From NCBI RefSeq assembly GCF_027920545.1, contig NZ_CP115859.1, positions 682,001 through 746,000 of the forward strand: a stretch of 64,000 nt of DNA. The letters run 5' to 3'. The first letter of the stretch is position 1. Every line of letters starts with the position of its first letter. Positions 55,794 through 64,000 of this stretch are shown here, piece by piece. The notes below the pieces were generated by a model that was given only the letters and a program-made list of their open reading frames with translations, had not been told where the DNA came from and made no database searches. The DNA is from Chryseobacterium camelliae (GTDB taxonomy: Bacteria > Bacteroidota > Bacteroidia > Flavobacteriales > Weeksellaceae). A program made the translations under genes and the position numbers.

Positions 55794-56891
55794 TTAATCT
55801 TTCCACCAAATCTTAAACTGATGGGTTTCCTCATTTAAATCAACGGGTTCACCAATCATAGGAGTTAAAATATTTAGATTTTTTTCTTTTCCCAGATCTA
55901 CTACTTTCTGTAAAGGCTCATTCCATGGATGAAGTGCCAATGCAAATTTTGCGGAATGTACAGGAATAATCTTCTTCGCTCTTACATCTATACTTGCCTG
56001 AATCACATCTTCCGGTAATGCATGTATGTATTTCCAGGCTTCATTATACTGACCGTTCTCCAGAATGGCATAATCGAAGGGACCAAACTTCTCTCCGATC
56101 ATTTTAAAATGTGTATCATAACCGCTGTCACCGCCTAAAAATATTTTTTTGGTAGGCGTTTCCAGCACATAAGAAGTCCAAAGCGTAACATTTCTTTTTA
56201 CCTTTCTGCCTGAGAAATGTCTTGCCGGAGTAAAAGTAATTTTAAAATGGTTCTTTAAAACCGTCTCACTTCCCCACTCTTCTTCAATCAATTGCTCAGG
56301 TTGATAGCCCCATCTCTCCAAATGAGCACCGACACCAAGAGGCAAAATGACTTTTCCTACTTTATCTTTAATCGCTTTTACTGTCGGATAATCCAGATGA
56401 TCATAGTGATCGTGTGTGATTACCAAATAATCGATATTTGGGATATCTTCCGGCTTAAAAATATCTGCTCCGGCAAATGCTTTATTGAAAAATTTAAAAG
56501 GGGAACCATATGAACTCAGCACAGGATCAATCAGAAACGAAACTCCATCGGTCTGAATATAATACGATGAATGCCCCATCCAGATAAAAACATCCTGCTC
56601 TTTTGGCAAGGTTTTCAGATCTGTATGAATTGAAGGAAGGTTTTCTGAAGGTTTCAACAAAGGATCTTTTTTCTTGAAAAAGAAATCATACAGTACTTTT
56701 GGCATCGAATGCCCTTCTGCCAATGATGGCGTATTGCTTAGATTCTGAAACTGTTGATCTTTAAAATACTTTGACTCCTGCATTCTTTTTAAACGCTCCC
56801 CTTTTGCTTCTGCTCCGAAAGCCTGCTGACCGGTAATTACAAAATACAATAAGACGATTAAAGCAGCTATGGTAAGAATTATATACATCAT
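55794..56891 (-). CDS. MBL-fold metal-dependent hydrolase (UlaG/NAPE-PLD-like)
   Basis: The 365-residue protein begins with a hydrophobic anchor or signal (residues 1-20, MMYIILTIAALIVLLYFVIT). The metallo-beta-lactamase domain has HDHYDHLD (the HxHxDH motif), GHSSYYIQTDGVSFLIDPVL before it, then FTPARHFSGR and FLGGDSGYDTHFK. This is the branch of UlaG and N-acyl-phosphatidylethanolamine phospholipase D. A membrane-anchored phosphodiesterase or lactonase is likely; the substrate is open. Confidence 0.9.
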   Translation of the reverse strand: MMYIILTIAALIVLLYFVITGQQAFGAEAKGERLKRMQESKYFKDQQFQNLSNTPSLAEGHSMPKVLYDFFFKKKDPLLKPSENLPSIHTDLKTLPKEQDVFIWMGHSSYYIQTDGVSFLIDPVLSSYGSPFKFFNKAFAGADIFKPEDIPNIDYLVITHDHYDHLDYPTVKAIKDKVGKVILPLGVGAHLERWGYQPEQLIEEEWGSETVLKNHFKITFTPARHFSGRKVKRNVTLWTSYVLETPTKKIFLGGDSGYDTHFKMIGEKFGPFDYAILENGQYNEAWKYIHALPEDVIQASIDVRAKKIIPVHSAKFALALHPWNEPLQKVVDLGKEKNLNILTPMIGEPVDLNEETHQFKIWWKD

Positions 56892-57017
56892 TTTCTAAAA
56901 TACTGTCAAATGTATGACAATATCTTCTAGGACGATTTAAAAACAAAATACCTTTATTTTTTACTAAAATTCATCTTAAAATCAAAACATTATTCTAAAC
57001 TTTTTTAAATTAGCCCA

Positions 57018-58568
57018 TTGAAATTTAAACCGTTGAAAAATTATTCGTTATACATATTATTTATTTTAACACTAATGTCCTGTTCATCTGTCAAAAAATA
57101 TAATGAACAGAGAACTTCATGCATACCTGCCGAGAAATTAAAAGAAGATGTAGACTACGCTCATGCCAAAATCAAGGAGATGCATCCGAAACTGTATTGG
57201 TATATTTCAAAAGATCAGCTGGACTATAAATTTGACAGCCTTAAGCAGACTATAGATCAATCGCTTACCCCATTGGAGTTTTATTTTAAATTACAACCCG
57301 TAATTGCCAGTATAAAGGAAGGACATCTTTCTTTGAGAATTCCGATAAAAAAATTCACCAAAAAAGAGATCAAATCTTTATATAATAAAAAGGGGATGTT
57401 CAGCAGGTTCGAATATTATGTAGATGGAGAACATTTATATATTGTAGAGAATAAAGACTCCATAGAAAATATAAAACCCGGAACTGAAATTTTGAAAATA
57501 AATAATATTCCGGTGGCATACTATCTAAAGAAATATAAAAAACTGATCAGCAGTGACGGGTATAACACGACGTTTCAACCTTACTTTTTAAAAGACATCT
57601 TTTTTAATTTTTACAGTGCCGAATTTGGTTTTAATGATACTGCAAAAATTGAAACTCTGTATAATAAGCAAGTCAAAGTTTATACCCTTAAAAGAACTGA
57701 GAAATCTAAAGCTGATCTCGAAAAAGATAAAGAACAAAAAAAGAAAACTTTAGAAAAAAAAGTAAATGATTATGTTGCTTTTAATAACTCTTACAACCGT
57801 TCGTTCAAGTTTTTAGCTCCAGACAGCAGCATTGCCTATATTAAAGTGAAAAGCTTTTCGAGAAGTTATTCTGAAAAGTTTTACAAAGATGCCTTTGCCA
57901 AAATTAAAAATGCTAAATCGAAATATCTCATTATAGATATCCGCAATAACTATGGCGGATCTCTGGATGAAATCAACAACCTGTATTCATACCTGGCTCC
58001 GGAACCGTTTACTTTAATCAAACGCTCTCAGCTTACGTCAAAAACAAGCCCTTTAAAAACCAATTATTTCAGGAAAAGTAATGCTTGGCAATATGCGTAT
58101 AAAAGCCTGATCTATCCTACCTATGTTTTCAGCCAAACTTTCAACACTTATAAAAAAGACAATATTGTATATTATAAAATGAAAGCAGACCGGGAAACAA
58201 AACCTCAAAAAGATGCTTTTCACGGAAAAGTTTTTGTTTTGATCAACGGAGGAAGTTTTTCGGCATCATCAGTACTAACGGCTAAACTTAAAAATGATAA
58301 ACTTGCCACTTTAGTTGGAGAAGAAACAGGAGGAGCCAACGACGGTACTATTGCCGGATTTTACTCTTATCAAAAGCTTCCCAATTCAAAAATAAGCTTA
58401 CCCATCGGATTGGTTCTGGTACAGCCCAATATTTCCTTTACCAATACTGAACGAGGAGTACTTCCCGACGTTACCGTTACAGAAAACATTCAGGATATTT
58501 TAAATAAAAAAGACCGACATATGGAATGGGTAATGAAGGAAATTGGCAATGAGAAAAATGGAAAATAA
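57018..58568 (+). CDS. S41-family peptidase, lipoprotein
   Basis: The frame has no ATG at the right place: it opens with TTG at 57018 (or TTG at 57033) and gives a lipoprotein signal ending LTLMSC (Cys at residue 22). A PDZ-like stretch (about 150-200, GTEILKINNIPVAYYLKKY) is followed by the S41 catalytic part with YLIIDIRNNYGGSLDEINN and GGSFSASS, where S415 is the expected nucleophile. Tail-specific-protease relatives cut periplasmic proteins. The following YdcF-like gene starts 5 bases after its stop. Confidence 0.87.
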   Translation: MKFKPLKNYSLYILFILTLMSCSSVKKYNEQRTSCIPAEKLKEDVDYAHAKIKEMHPKLYWYISKDQLDYKFDSLKQTIDQSLTPLEFYFKLQPVIASIKEGHLSLRIPIKKFTKKEIKSLYNKKGMFSRFEYYVDGEHLYIVENKDSIENIKPGTEILKINNIPVAYYLKKYKKLISSDGYNTTFQPYFLKDIFFNFYSAEFGFNDTAKIETLYNKQVKVYTLKRTEKSKADLEKDKEQKKKTLEKKVNDYVAFNNSYNRSFKFLAPDSSIAYIKVKSFSRSYSEKFYKDAFAKIKNAKSKYLIIDIRNNYGGSLDEINNLYSYLAPEPFTLIKRSQLTSKTSPLKTNYFRKSNAWQYAYKSLIYPTYVFSQTFNTYKKDNIVYYKMKADRETKPQKDAFHGKVFVLINGGSFSASSVLTAKLKNDKLATLVGEETGGANDGTIAGFYSYQKLPNSKISLPIGLVLVQPNISFTNTERGVLPDVTVTENIQDILNKKDRHMEWVMKEIGNEKNGK

Positions 58569-58573
58569 TCATA

Positions 58574-59143
58574 TTGATTAATGACAAAAAAACTTTTAAA
58601 CTCTTCAAAATTTTCGCTTCTATAATTATTTTATGGTTCATTATCCATTCCCTATACATTACAGTCGACGGTTTTTCTGACAATGGTAAAAATGCTGATC
58701 TGGCCGTTATTTTAGGAAGTAAAGTTAATGAAGACGGAACTTTATCTAAAAGATTAGAAAAACGTCTGGAAAGTGGAATTGATTTATATAAAAACCATCG
58801 CATCAAGAAAATTTTAGTTAGCGGCGGATTGGGAAAAGAAGGATTTTATGAAGGTGATAAAATGAAAGAGTTTCTGATTAAAAAAGGTATTCCTGATTCT
58901 TTGATCATTGTTGATAATCATGGAGACAATACAAGAGCCACCATTATCAATACTCTAAAAATGAAACCACACCTAAAATTCAACAGTATCATTATTGTCT
59001 CTCAATACTTTCATGTGACACGAACAAAAAAATTATTTGAGGATCAAGGTTTTGAAAATGTAAGCAGTGTAAGTCCAAATTATTTTGAATTCAGAGATGC
59101 TTATTCGATTTTGAGGGAATTTCCTGCTTATTATACTCAATAA
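58574..59143 (+). CDS. YdcF/SanA-like DUF218 membrane protein
   Basis: The 189-residue protein starts at TTG 58574 (no in-frame ATG before the hydrophobic anchor). Residues 8-30 form a membrane helix (LFKIFASIIILWFIIHSLYI). The DUF218 domain follows with ADLAVILGSKVNEDGTLSKR, KILVSGGLGKEGFYEGDKM and NTRATIINTLK, the Rossmann-like fold of YdcF/SanA/ElyC, which act in envelope or cell wall upkeep. It is coupled to the S41 gene. Function is inferred from the family. Confidence 0.87.
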   Translation: MINDKKTFKLFKIFASIIILWFIIHSLYITVDGFSDNGKNADLAVILGSKVNEDGTLSKRLEKRLESGIDLYKNHRIKKILVSGGLGKEGFYEGDKMKEFLIKKGIPDSLIIVDNHGDNTRATIINTLKMKPHLKFNSIIIVSQYFHVTRTKKLFEDQGFENVSSVSPNYFEFRDAYSILREFPAYYTQ

Positions 59144-59144
59144 A

Positions 59145-59179
59145 CTAGGATCGGCGGGCTTTCAGCCCGCCGATCCTAG
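59145..59179. terminator. GC-rich 16-bp perfect hairpin, shared terminator
   Basis: CTAGGATCGGCGGGCT pairs perfectly with AGCCCGCCGATCCTAG around TTC. It lies between convergent genes and overlaps the TAG stop of the minus-strand gene. T-rich tails are CTTTT on plus and GTTTATT on minus. It is far more GC-rich than its surroundings. Confidence 0.88.
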
Positions 59180-59772
59180 CTTTTCAGCTCCTTTAAAAGC
59201 TGTTCAATCTGTCGGATATGTTTTCCGTAAAACTTTTCAAACCATCTTTTTCCTGATAGATACACTAAGGAAGCACCTCCTATCACAAATCCCAAAAGAA
59301 TCATAAGGATATAAACGAAATCCAACTCGCGCATCCACGGAACTACTTCTATCACAAGAATTATTTCACACACCAAAAACGGAATAAAACTTACGTAAAA
59401 AGACAGGTAGTATTGTTTATTCAGATTAAACTGCACCAACAGGTCGTTTAAAGCATCATAAGTCTGTAAAGCAGGGTTGCTTAATTCTTTGTACAGTTTA
59501 AAAAACTTACTGAAGAAGAAAATGGTCACAAAAGCCATCGATGCCACTAAAACCAGCACATAAAACTTAAATTTCAATGGGGCATTACAAATGGCAACGA
59601 CAAAAAAGGAAAAGACAAATACCATTAAAGTATACCAGAATTCCTTACGCATATTTTTACGCATCTTTTCCAGCGGAAGATTAATCTTATCCTTTTGCTC
59701 TATACTGATTTCAGGAGTTCCTCCATAAGAATCGTCTTCATTCCAGGCATTTTTCAGGTCGTCTATATTCAT
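59176..59772 (-). CDS. Four-helix membrane protein of the second ECF sigma module
   Basis: The 198-residue protein has an acidic N-terminal part (MNIDDLKNAWNEDDSYGG) and about four membrane helices (LMVFVFSFFVVAI, FYVLVLVASMAFVTIF, VSFIPFLVCEIILVI, ILMILLGFVIGGASLVYL) with a basic tail. It follows the ECF sigma gene by 17 bases on the same strand, as many anti-sigma factors do, but no zinc or RskA-type motif is visible. Its stop codon TAG lies inside the GC-rich hairpin. Confidence 0.8.
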   Translation of the reverse strand: MNIDDLKNAWNEDDSYGGTPEISIEQKDKINLPLEKMRKNMRKEFWYTLMVFVFSFFVVAICNAPLKFKFYVLVLVASMAFVTIFFFSKFFKLYKELSNPALQTYDALNDLLVQFNLNKQYYLSFYVSFIPFLVCEIILVIEVVPWMRELDFVYILMILLGFVIGGASLVYLSGKRWFEKFYGKHIRQIEQLLKELKS

Positions 59773-59789
59773 GATAATTGATTTAAAAG

Positions 59790-60290
59790 TTAGTGTGTAT
59801 TTGTGTTTAAGATATCTTTCAGCTTGTTTTTCGCGCGGTTCATTTTTACCCTTACATTTCCTTCGGAGATCCCCATCTGTTCGGCAATTTCCTTTCCGGA
59901 GAAATCTTCGAGATAATAGAAAATAAAAGCTTTATCGATCGGATTCAACTGATGAATGGCTTTATACATGGCATTCAGTTTTTCTTCTTTTTCATGATCA
60001 AATTCTTCCTGAATGATTTTATGTCCGGAAAAATCTTCATTTCCTATAAAGCTTCTTTTCTTCTCATTTTTAAGAAAGATCATCGCTGTATTCAGAGCAA
60101 TCCTGTACAGCCAGGTCGAAAACTCACTTTGTCCTTTAAACTTGGGATAAGCTTTCCAAACCTGATACGTGATCTCCTGAAAAAGATCGTCGCGGTCATT
60201 CTTTTCGTCCATGTACATTTTAGAAATCTTAAAAATGATTCCCTTATGTTTTTCAATTTCCCTTAAAAATTCGTCTTCTAATGAGGTCAT
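59790..60290 (-). CDS. ECF-type RNA polymerase sigma factor
   Basis: The 166-residue protein has region 2 (DRDDLFQEITYQVWKAYPKF, WLYRIALNTAMIFLKNE) and region 4 (FSGKEIAEQMGISEGNVRV, KMNRAKNKLKDIL) of group 4 sigma factors. It is the first gene of a two-gene unit with a membrane protein, likely its controller. No target promoters can be assigned from this window. A second ECF unit lies at 35819. Confidence 0.94.
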   Translation of the reverse strand: MTSLEDEFLREIEKHKGIIFKISKMYMDEKNDRDDLFQEITYQVWKAYPKFKGQSEFSTWLYRIALNTAMIFLKNEKKRSFIGNEDFSGHKIIQEEFDHEKEEKLNAMYKAIHQLNPIDKAFIFYYLEDFSGKEIAEQMGISEGNVRVKMNRAKNKLKDILNTNTH

Positions 60291-60370
60291 GATTATGTTG
60301 CTCTATAGAGTTAGTTACATTAAAAAAAAATTGTTACAGCCATTTCGTATAAAAATTTTAAATAATTATA

Positions 60371-60407
60371 AAAACAAATCCTCAACATCGATGAATATTG
60401 AGGATTT
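60371..60407 (-). terminator. Rho-independent terminator of the GapN-type gene
   Basis: AAATCCTCAA and TTGAGGATTT form a 10-bp stem over 12 bases; on the minus strand it runs into GTTTTTAT, 28 bases past the gene's stop. Confidence 0.85.
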
Positions 60408-60434
60408 TATAGGATAACCGTATTGAAAATGAAA

Positions 60435-62063
60435 CTAAAAAATATAATCTGTACTTAAAAAATTAGAATCATGTTCCCTTACAATCGTATTTAATAATTC
60501 TTTATTGGAGTCTGTCAGTTTAGCAGCCACTAAAGAACGGATGGAGAACGAACGTAAAGCATCAAACACGGAAAGCGTACCTTCCGCACTGTCTTTTCTT
60601 CCCGTAAAAGGAAAAACATCCGGACCTCTTTGAGCCTGACAATTGATATTGACACGGCTTACCAGATTTACAAAAGGATCGATCAGTTTAGCAACCTCAA
60701 CAGGATCTTCACTGAAAATACTAACCTGCATTCCGTGGTCGGCATTCACCTGGTAATCGATCGGTTCCTCAATATCATCAAACGGAACTACTGGAATTAC
60801 CGGACCGAACTGCTCTTCATGATACAGTTTCATTTCACTGTTGACGGGGTAAACTACCGCAGGGAAAACGAAAGATTCTTCTGTAAATCCGCCGTTTTCA
60901 TTAAGCACTTTTGCTCCTTTTGAAACGGCATCTTCAATACATTCCTTTAAATAAGGAGGTTTATTCACTTCCGGAAGCGGAGTAATTTTCACATCTCTTT
61001 CCCAGGGAAGTCCGGGTTTCATGGAAGAAACAGCAGCCGTTAACTTCTGCGTAAATTCTTCTGCAACCTCTTTCTGAACGAAAATTAACTTTAAAGCCGT
61101 ACATCTCTGTCCGTTAAAAGATAAAGAACCCAAAATACATTCGCTTACCGCAACATCCAGATTGGCATTTTTCGTTACGATGGCAGCATTTTTAGCATCC
61201 AAGCTCAGAATTGCTCTTAAACGATTCACTTTCGGATGCAGTTTTTTCAATCCGTTAGCCACTTTGCTGGAGCCGATAAATGCTAGAACATTCACCTTTC
61301 CGCTTTCCATGATCGGCGTAATGATTTCTGAGCCTTTTCCGTACAAAGTATTCACCGTTCCTTTCGGGAAGGCTTCTTTGAATGCATTCAACAAAGGATA
61401 ATGTGCTAAAACACCATGCTTGGGAAGTTTAAATAAAATGGTATTTCCCATGATCAGAGCGGGAATTAACGTGGTGAAAATTTCATTTAAAGGATAATTG
61501 AACGGTCCCATACTCAAAACTACACCCAACGGAGCCCTTCTGATTTGAGCGATCGTTCCTTCCGCCTGCTGAAAACGTGAAGATTCTCTGTCTGAATCTT
61601 TCAGGGCATCAATAGTCTGATTGATATAATCTACCGTTCTGTCAAATTCCTTGGTAGAATCTGCCAATGTTTTTCCGATTTCCCACATCAGCAATTTGAT
61701 CACCAGATCACGCTGCTGAATCATTAAATACACAAACTTCTGCATGCATTTGATTCTTCCTTCCACGGACATAGTCGGCCATTCTCCCAATCCGTTATCG
61801 TATGCTTTTACACAGGCATCAAGAACTTTCATGGCTTCCTCAGGACCGATATTCGGAATACTTCCCAATAATTTCCTTTCCAAACCGTTTTCCGTAGGAA
61901 TGCAGACCGGAGAATAGATATTTTGTACATCTCCCTTCCACTCTACCAGTTCTCCATTTAAAAGATAAATTTTCTGATGAATTTCGGGAACTTTATATTC
62001 TTCGGGGATTTCGTTTTCAGATTTGAAGATCTCATGCCATGAAGACGTATTTACTGAATCCAT
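60435..62063 (-). CDS. Aldehyde dehydrogenase, probable NADP-dependent glyceraldehyde-3-phosphate dehydrogenase (GapN type)
   Basis: The 542-residue ALDH has the nucleophile C321 in SFNGQRCTALK and SMGPFNYPLNEIFTTLIPAL and FIGSSKVANGLKKLHP as cofactor-side segments. The position that is Glu in most ALDHs reads LSLDAKNAAIV, with D289. The NQT-like and GQRC segments and the N-terminal extension resemble the GapN branch, which turns glyceraldehyde 3-phosphate directly into 3-phosphoglycerate and makes NADPH. The substrate is inferred. It stands alone with a terminator. Confidence 0.85.
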   Translation of the reverse strand: MDSVNTSSWHEIFKSENEIPEEYKVPEIHQKIYLLNGELVEWKGDVQNIYSPVCIPTENGLERKLLGSIPNIGPEEAMKVLDACVKAYDNGLGEWPTMSVEGRIKCMQKFVYLMIQQRDLVIKLLMWEIGKTLADSTKEFDRTVDYINQTIDALKDSDRESSRFQQAEGTIAQIRRAPLGVVLSMGPFNYPLNEIFTTLIPALIMGNTILFKLPKHGVLAHYPLLNAFKEAFPKGTVNTLYGKGSEIITPIMESGKVNVLAFIGSSKVANGLKKLHPKVNRLRAILSLDAKNAAIVTKNANLDVAVSECILGSLSFNGQRCTALKLIFVQKEVAEEFTQKLTAAVSSMKPGLPWERDVKITPLPEVNKPPYLKECIEDAVSKGAKVLNENGGFTEESFVFPAVVYPVNSEMKLYHEEQFGPVIPVVPFDDIEEPIDYQVNADHGMQVSIFSEDPVEVAKLIDPFVNLVSRVNINCQAQRGPDVFPFTGRKDSAEGTLSVFDALRSFSIRSLVAAKLTDSNKELLNTIVREHDSNFLSTDYIF

Positions 62064-62204
62064 AAATTTTCTGTTTTTAATACTTTTGAAATTTGAAAGA
62101 ATAAAGTTAGACGTAAAATTTGACTTTAATAAAAGGGCTTAATAGATTTGCTCTATTTGGGCGGTTTTTAAATGAAAATTAATATAAGCTGCCTGAAAAA
62201 AGAA

Positions 62205-62212
62205 TAATTTTG
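62205..62212 (+). promoter_or_regulatory. -7 promoter box of the secreted thiol peroxidase gene
   Basis: TAATTTTG is an exact TAnnTTTG match, 16 bases before the ATG at 62229, which leaves a leader of only about ten bases. No -33 box stands out. Confidence 0.5.
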
Positions 62213-62228
62213 TTTAAAAATAAAATTC

Positions 62229-62801
62229 ATGTATTCAAAATTCGTTTTCGGTGCCTTATTGTTTTTCTCATCGTTTGCTTTGGCACAAAACTCTAAAACG
62301 GCAAACACGGTTTTAGCTGGAGGAAAGCCCGTTCATACCTATGCCCAATTACCGGCTGTTAATAAACCGGCTCCCAAATTCACGCTTACAGATGTTACCA
62401 TGAAGGATCAAACGTTGGATTCTTACAAAGGAAAATACCTGATCCTGAATATTTTTCCGAGTGTAGATACGGGTGTTTGTTCAGCTTCTGTGCATCATTT
62501 CAACGAGGATGCAGCCAGCATTCCTAATACAGTCGTTCTTTGTATTTCCAAAGATTTACCTTTCGCTCAAAAAAGATTCTGTGGTGCAGAAGGAATTAAA
62601 AATGTGGTGATGCTTTCAGACTTCCGTTCAGATTTTGGAAAAACGTACGGAGTAGAAATTACAGATTCTGCGATGAAAGGATTGTTGAGCAGAGCTGTTG
62701 TGGTAATTGATCCTTCCGGAAAAATCATCTATAAAGAGCAGGTTGCAGATATTTCCCATGAACCGAATTATGAAGCGGCAATCAAAGCGGTGAAAAACTA
62801 A
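62229..62801 (+). CDS. Secreted thiol peroxidase, second Tpx
   Basis: The 190-residue protein has a signal peptide (MYSKFVFGALLFFSSFALAQ) and then a Tpx domain with the peroxidatic C84 (PSVDTGVCSASV) and C118 (KRFCGAEG), the same spacing of 34 as in the cytosolic Tpx at 48049. An extra Cys lies at 105. The domains align over their whole length, so this is a paralogue exported to the periplasm. It would need a periplasmic electron donor, which is not in the window. Its own terminator follows. Confidence 0.93.
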   Translation: MYSKFVFGALLFFSSFALAQNSKTANTVLAGGKPVHTYAQLPAVNKPAPKFTLTDVTMKDQTLDSYKGKYLILNIFPSVDTGVCSASVHHFNEDAASIPNTVVLCISKDLPFAQKRFCGAEGIKNVVMLSDFRSDFGKTYGVEITDSAMKGLLSRAVVVIDPSGKIIYKEQVADISHEPNYEAAIKAVKN

Positions 62802-62820
62802 GTTTTACTTTAAAATAACT

Positions 62821-62854
62821 AAAAATCTCAGGTAATAATTACTTGAGATTTTTT
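62821..62854 (+). terminator. Rho-independent terminator
   Basis: AAAAATCTCA pairs with TGAGATTTTT across 14 bases, in which TAAT and ATTA can also pair, and T residues follow. It ends the secreted Tpx gene. Confidence 0.88.
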
Positions 62855-62862
62855 ATGGAAAG

Positions 62863-62956
62863 ATGCTTCGACAGGCTCAGAATGACAGCTCTAATTTGAT
62901 TTACTAAAATGTTGTTGTTAGTATTAAGGATGTCATGCTGAGCGGAGTCGAAGCAT
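62863..62956. repeat. TGTCAT-ended inverted repeat, near-complete copy
   Basis: ATGCTTCGACAGGCTCAGAA with TGACA at the left pairs with TGTCATGCTGAGCGGAGTCG plus AAGCAT at the right, apart from a few mismatches, around 43 AT-rich bases. The arms face inward, and the same TGTCAT-CTGA ends appear at 46581 and 42701. Confidence 0.8.
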
Positions 62957-63006
62957 TTTAGCCATTCCCTATTTATTCCTATTTTTAGTGGAAAACAATT
63001 GTTAGC

Positions 63007-63705
63007 TTACTTTCTTTTTCCCTTCCCTTTCTTTTTCGTGGTCACCACAATAACTCCGTTCTGAGCTTTTGGACCATATAAAGCCATTATAGAAGCATCC
63101 TTTAAAATATGTATGGTTTCTATTGAATCAGGATCTGTTTGCTGCAATTCTTTCAAGTCAACTATCTTTCCATCTAATACAACCACAGGTTTCTCTTCCT
63201 CTTTCAAGGTTGATCGTGCTCCTCCAATCCTGATTTCCTTTTTATCCAATTTTGCGGGATCCGCCTTAGAATTATTTTGTTGAGTTTTCATCAGATCACT
63301 TTCAGAAACCACTGTAGGCGATCCAAGAGACATTTTTTTGGTTTGACGTTGACCAAATTCAGGAAGAATCACCTCATCCAGTTTTTCTGTCTTTAAAGTA
63401 TCCTGTGTTATATTTTGCTGAGCCTGTACGGAAACCCAACCTCCTGTCGTAAGGATAAAGCCTACCGCAAACTTCACAAAAACAGAATTAACAGAAGAAT
63501 ATTGCAGGCTTCTATTCAGCTGAGAGGCGTAGAAATTGCCGCAGATTTCTTCTTTAGAATTTGAAAATACATCGATAATTTCCTCATCTGAAGCGGCAGT
63601 AAAATCCATTACCGTTTTCGAGCATACAGAACAGAACCTTCCCTTTTCTTCGGGAGTCATTGCCTCCCAGTTTTCGTGACATGGTGTGGGTATGGTGATT
63701 TTCAT
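63007..63705 (-). CDS. Membrane protein with Cys-rich head and TonB-plug-like tail
   Basis: The 232-residue protein has a cytoplasmic-type head (residues 1-60) with C9, C25, C28 and C55 in TPCHENWEAM, GRFCSVCSKT and EEICGNF, a pattern that suggests a metal site. A membrane helix lies at about 74-95 (FVKFAVGFILTTGGWVSVQA). The tail from about 165 reads PVVVLDGKIVDLKELQQTD, SIETIHILKDASIMALYGPK and NGVIVVTTKK, the plug motif of SusC/RagA-type receptors without the barrel. Such short proteins recur in Chryseobacterium-like genomes. Function unknown. Confidence 0.8.
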   Translation of the reverse strand: MKITIPTPCHENWEAMTPEEKGRFCSVCSKTVMDFTAASDEEIIDVFSNSKEEICGNFYASQLNRSLQYSSVNSVFVKFAVGFILTTGGWVSVQAQQNITQDTLKTEKLDEVILPEFGQRQTKKMSLGSPTVVSESDLMKTQQNNSKADPAKLDKKEIRIGGARSTLKEEEKPVVVLDGKIVDLKELQQTDPDSIETIHILKDASIMALYGPKAQNGVIVVTTKKKGKGKRK

Positions 63706-63794
63706 ACTAATATCTTTTATGTATACAGATGCCTTGTTTTGATAAAAAGTTGGAAAAGATATTAGAAAAAACTATATTTCTGTCGTTCTATTCA

Positions 63795-64000
63795 CTATCC
63801 TTTTTTAGATTTTTTGTTTTTAAGTATCTTTTTGGAGGTAATAACAACTGCTCCGTATTGAGCTTCTTTACCATAAATTGCTGTTGCCGCTTTTTCGTCC
63901 AATATATCTATTGATTCTATATTTTCCCGATTCAGCTTCTTCATTTTATCTTCTGAAATTCTGAAACCGTCTAAAAAAATCTTTGGCTGTGTAGACTCTA
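63795..64000 (-). CDS. TonB-plug-like protein, C-terminal part (partial)
   Basis: The last 67 residues of a gene that enters from the right edge read PKIFLDGFRISEDKMKKLNR, ENIESIDILDEKAATAIYGK and EAQYGAVVITSKK, followed by a Lys-rich tail and TAG. This is the same plug-like motif as in the upstream-of-edge neighbour at 63007 (D-I-L-x-x-x-A-A-x-A-x-YG, A-V-V-I-T). The two are paralogues in tandem on one strand. The head is outside the window. Confidence 0.75.
   Translation of the reverse strand, partial: ESTQPKIFLDGFRISEDKMKKLNRENIESIDILDEKAATAIYGKEAQYGAVVITSKKILKNKKSKKG

Overview
The window looks like chromosomal DNA of a member of the Flavobacteriia, most likely Chryseobacterium or a close relative in the Weeksellaceae. 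The reasons are: low GC with long AT-rich spacers, perfect matches to the Bacteroidetes -7 promoter box TAnnTTTG upstream of several genes, a large adhesin ending in a type IX secretion (T9SS) sorting domain, secreted proteins ending their signal peptide in AQ or SQ, a monomeric NADP isocitrate dehydrogenase, a secreted TPR/outer-membrane-barrel pair, and short proteins with a TonB-plug-like motif behind a cysteine-rich head. This is inferred from gene content; no rRNA is present. I see no phage, transposase, CRISPR array or plasmid functions.

Layout. 1-8.5 kb: secreted and envelope proteins (start of a repeat protein, YceI lipoprotein, two orphan secreted proteins, a BTRD1-repeat/beta-lactamase-fold protein resembling polyglycine hydrolases) around the transcription accessory protein Tex. 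8.5-16 kb: a 58-residue histone-H1-like protein, DUF488, a methyltransferase, a frameshifted remnant of a T9SS protein, and a 1340-residue glycine-rich T9SS adhesin. 16.3-21.3 kb: tRNA-Arg(TCG), then an outer-membrane barrel and a 987-residue TPR protein. 21.5-30.5 kb: amino-acid permease, Mpo1-like protein, DUF4377 lipoprotein, SPFH protein, dGTPase, Fpg/Nei glycosylase, an unassigned structured region with a 26-codon membrane micropeptide, an AAA ATPase and an orphan gene. 30.6-36.4 kb: gcvP, a Cys/Lys-rich miniprotein overlapping a J-domain gene, and an ECF sigma operon.

38.9-46.3 kb is the most distinctive part: thirteen same-strand genes that begin with a Crp/Fnr regulator and end at a strong terminator. 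They encode four VOC/PhnB proteins, three SRPBCC proteins, two DinB proteins, an alpha/beta hydrolase, an alphaCTD-like HhH protein and a DoxX membrane protein. I read it as a probable small-molecule or electrophile handling island, possibly linked to a low-molecular-weight thiol; that is inference. 46.7-64 kb: DUF763 protein ending in a clamp-binding-like motif, cytosolic Tpx, icd, an AraC/aldo-keto reductase/MFS cluster, GNAT, MBL-fold hydrolase, S41 peptidase and YdcF-like protein (both with TTG starts), a second ECF sigma module, a GapN-type dehydrogenase, a secreted second Tpx, and two plug-motif proteins.

The spacers carry several dispersed elements: a two-hairpin repeat with covarying stems (four copies), a TGTCAT-ended inverted repeat (three copies or fragments), two GC-rich perfect hairpins used as terminators, a 165-bp element with 25-bp terminal inverted repeats, and short tandem repeats.
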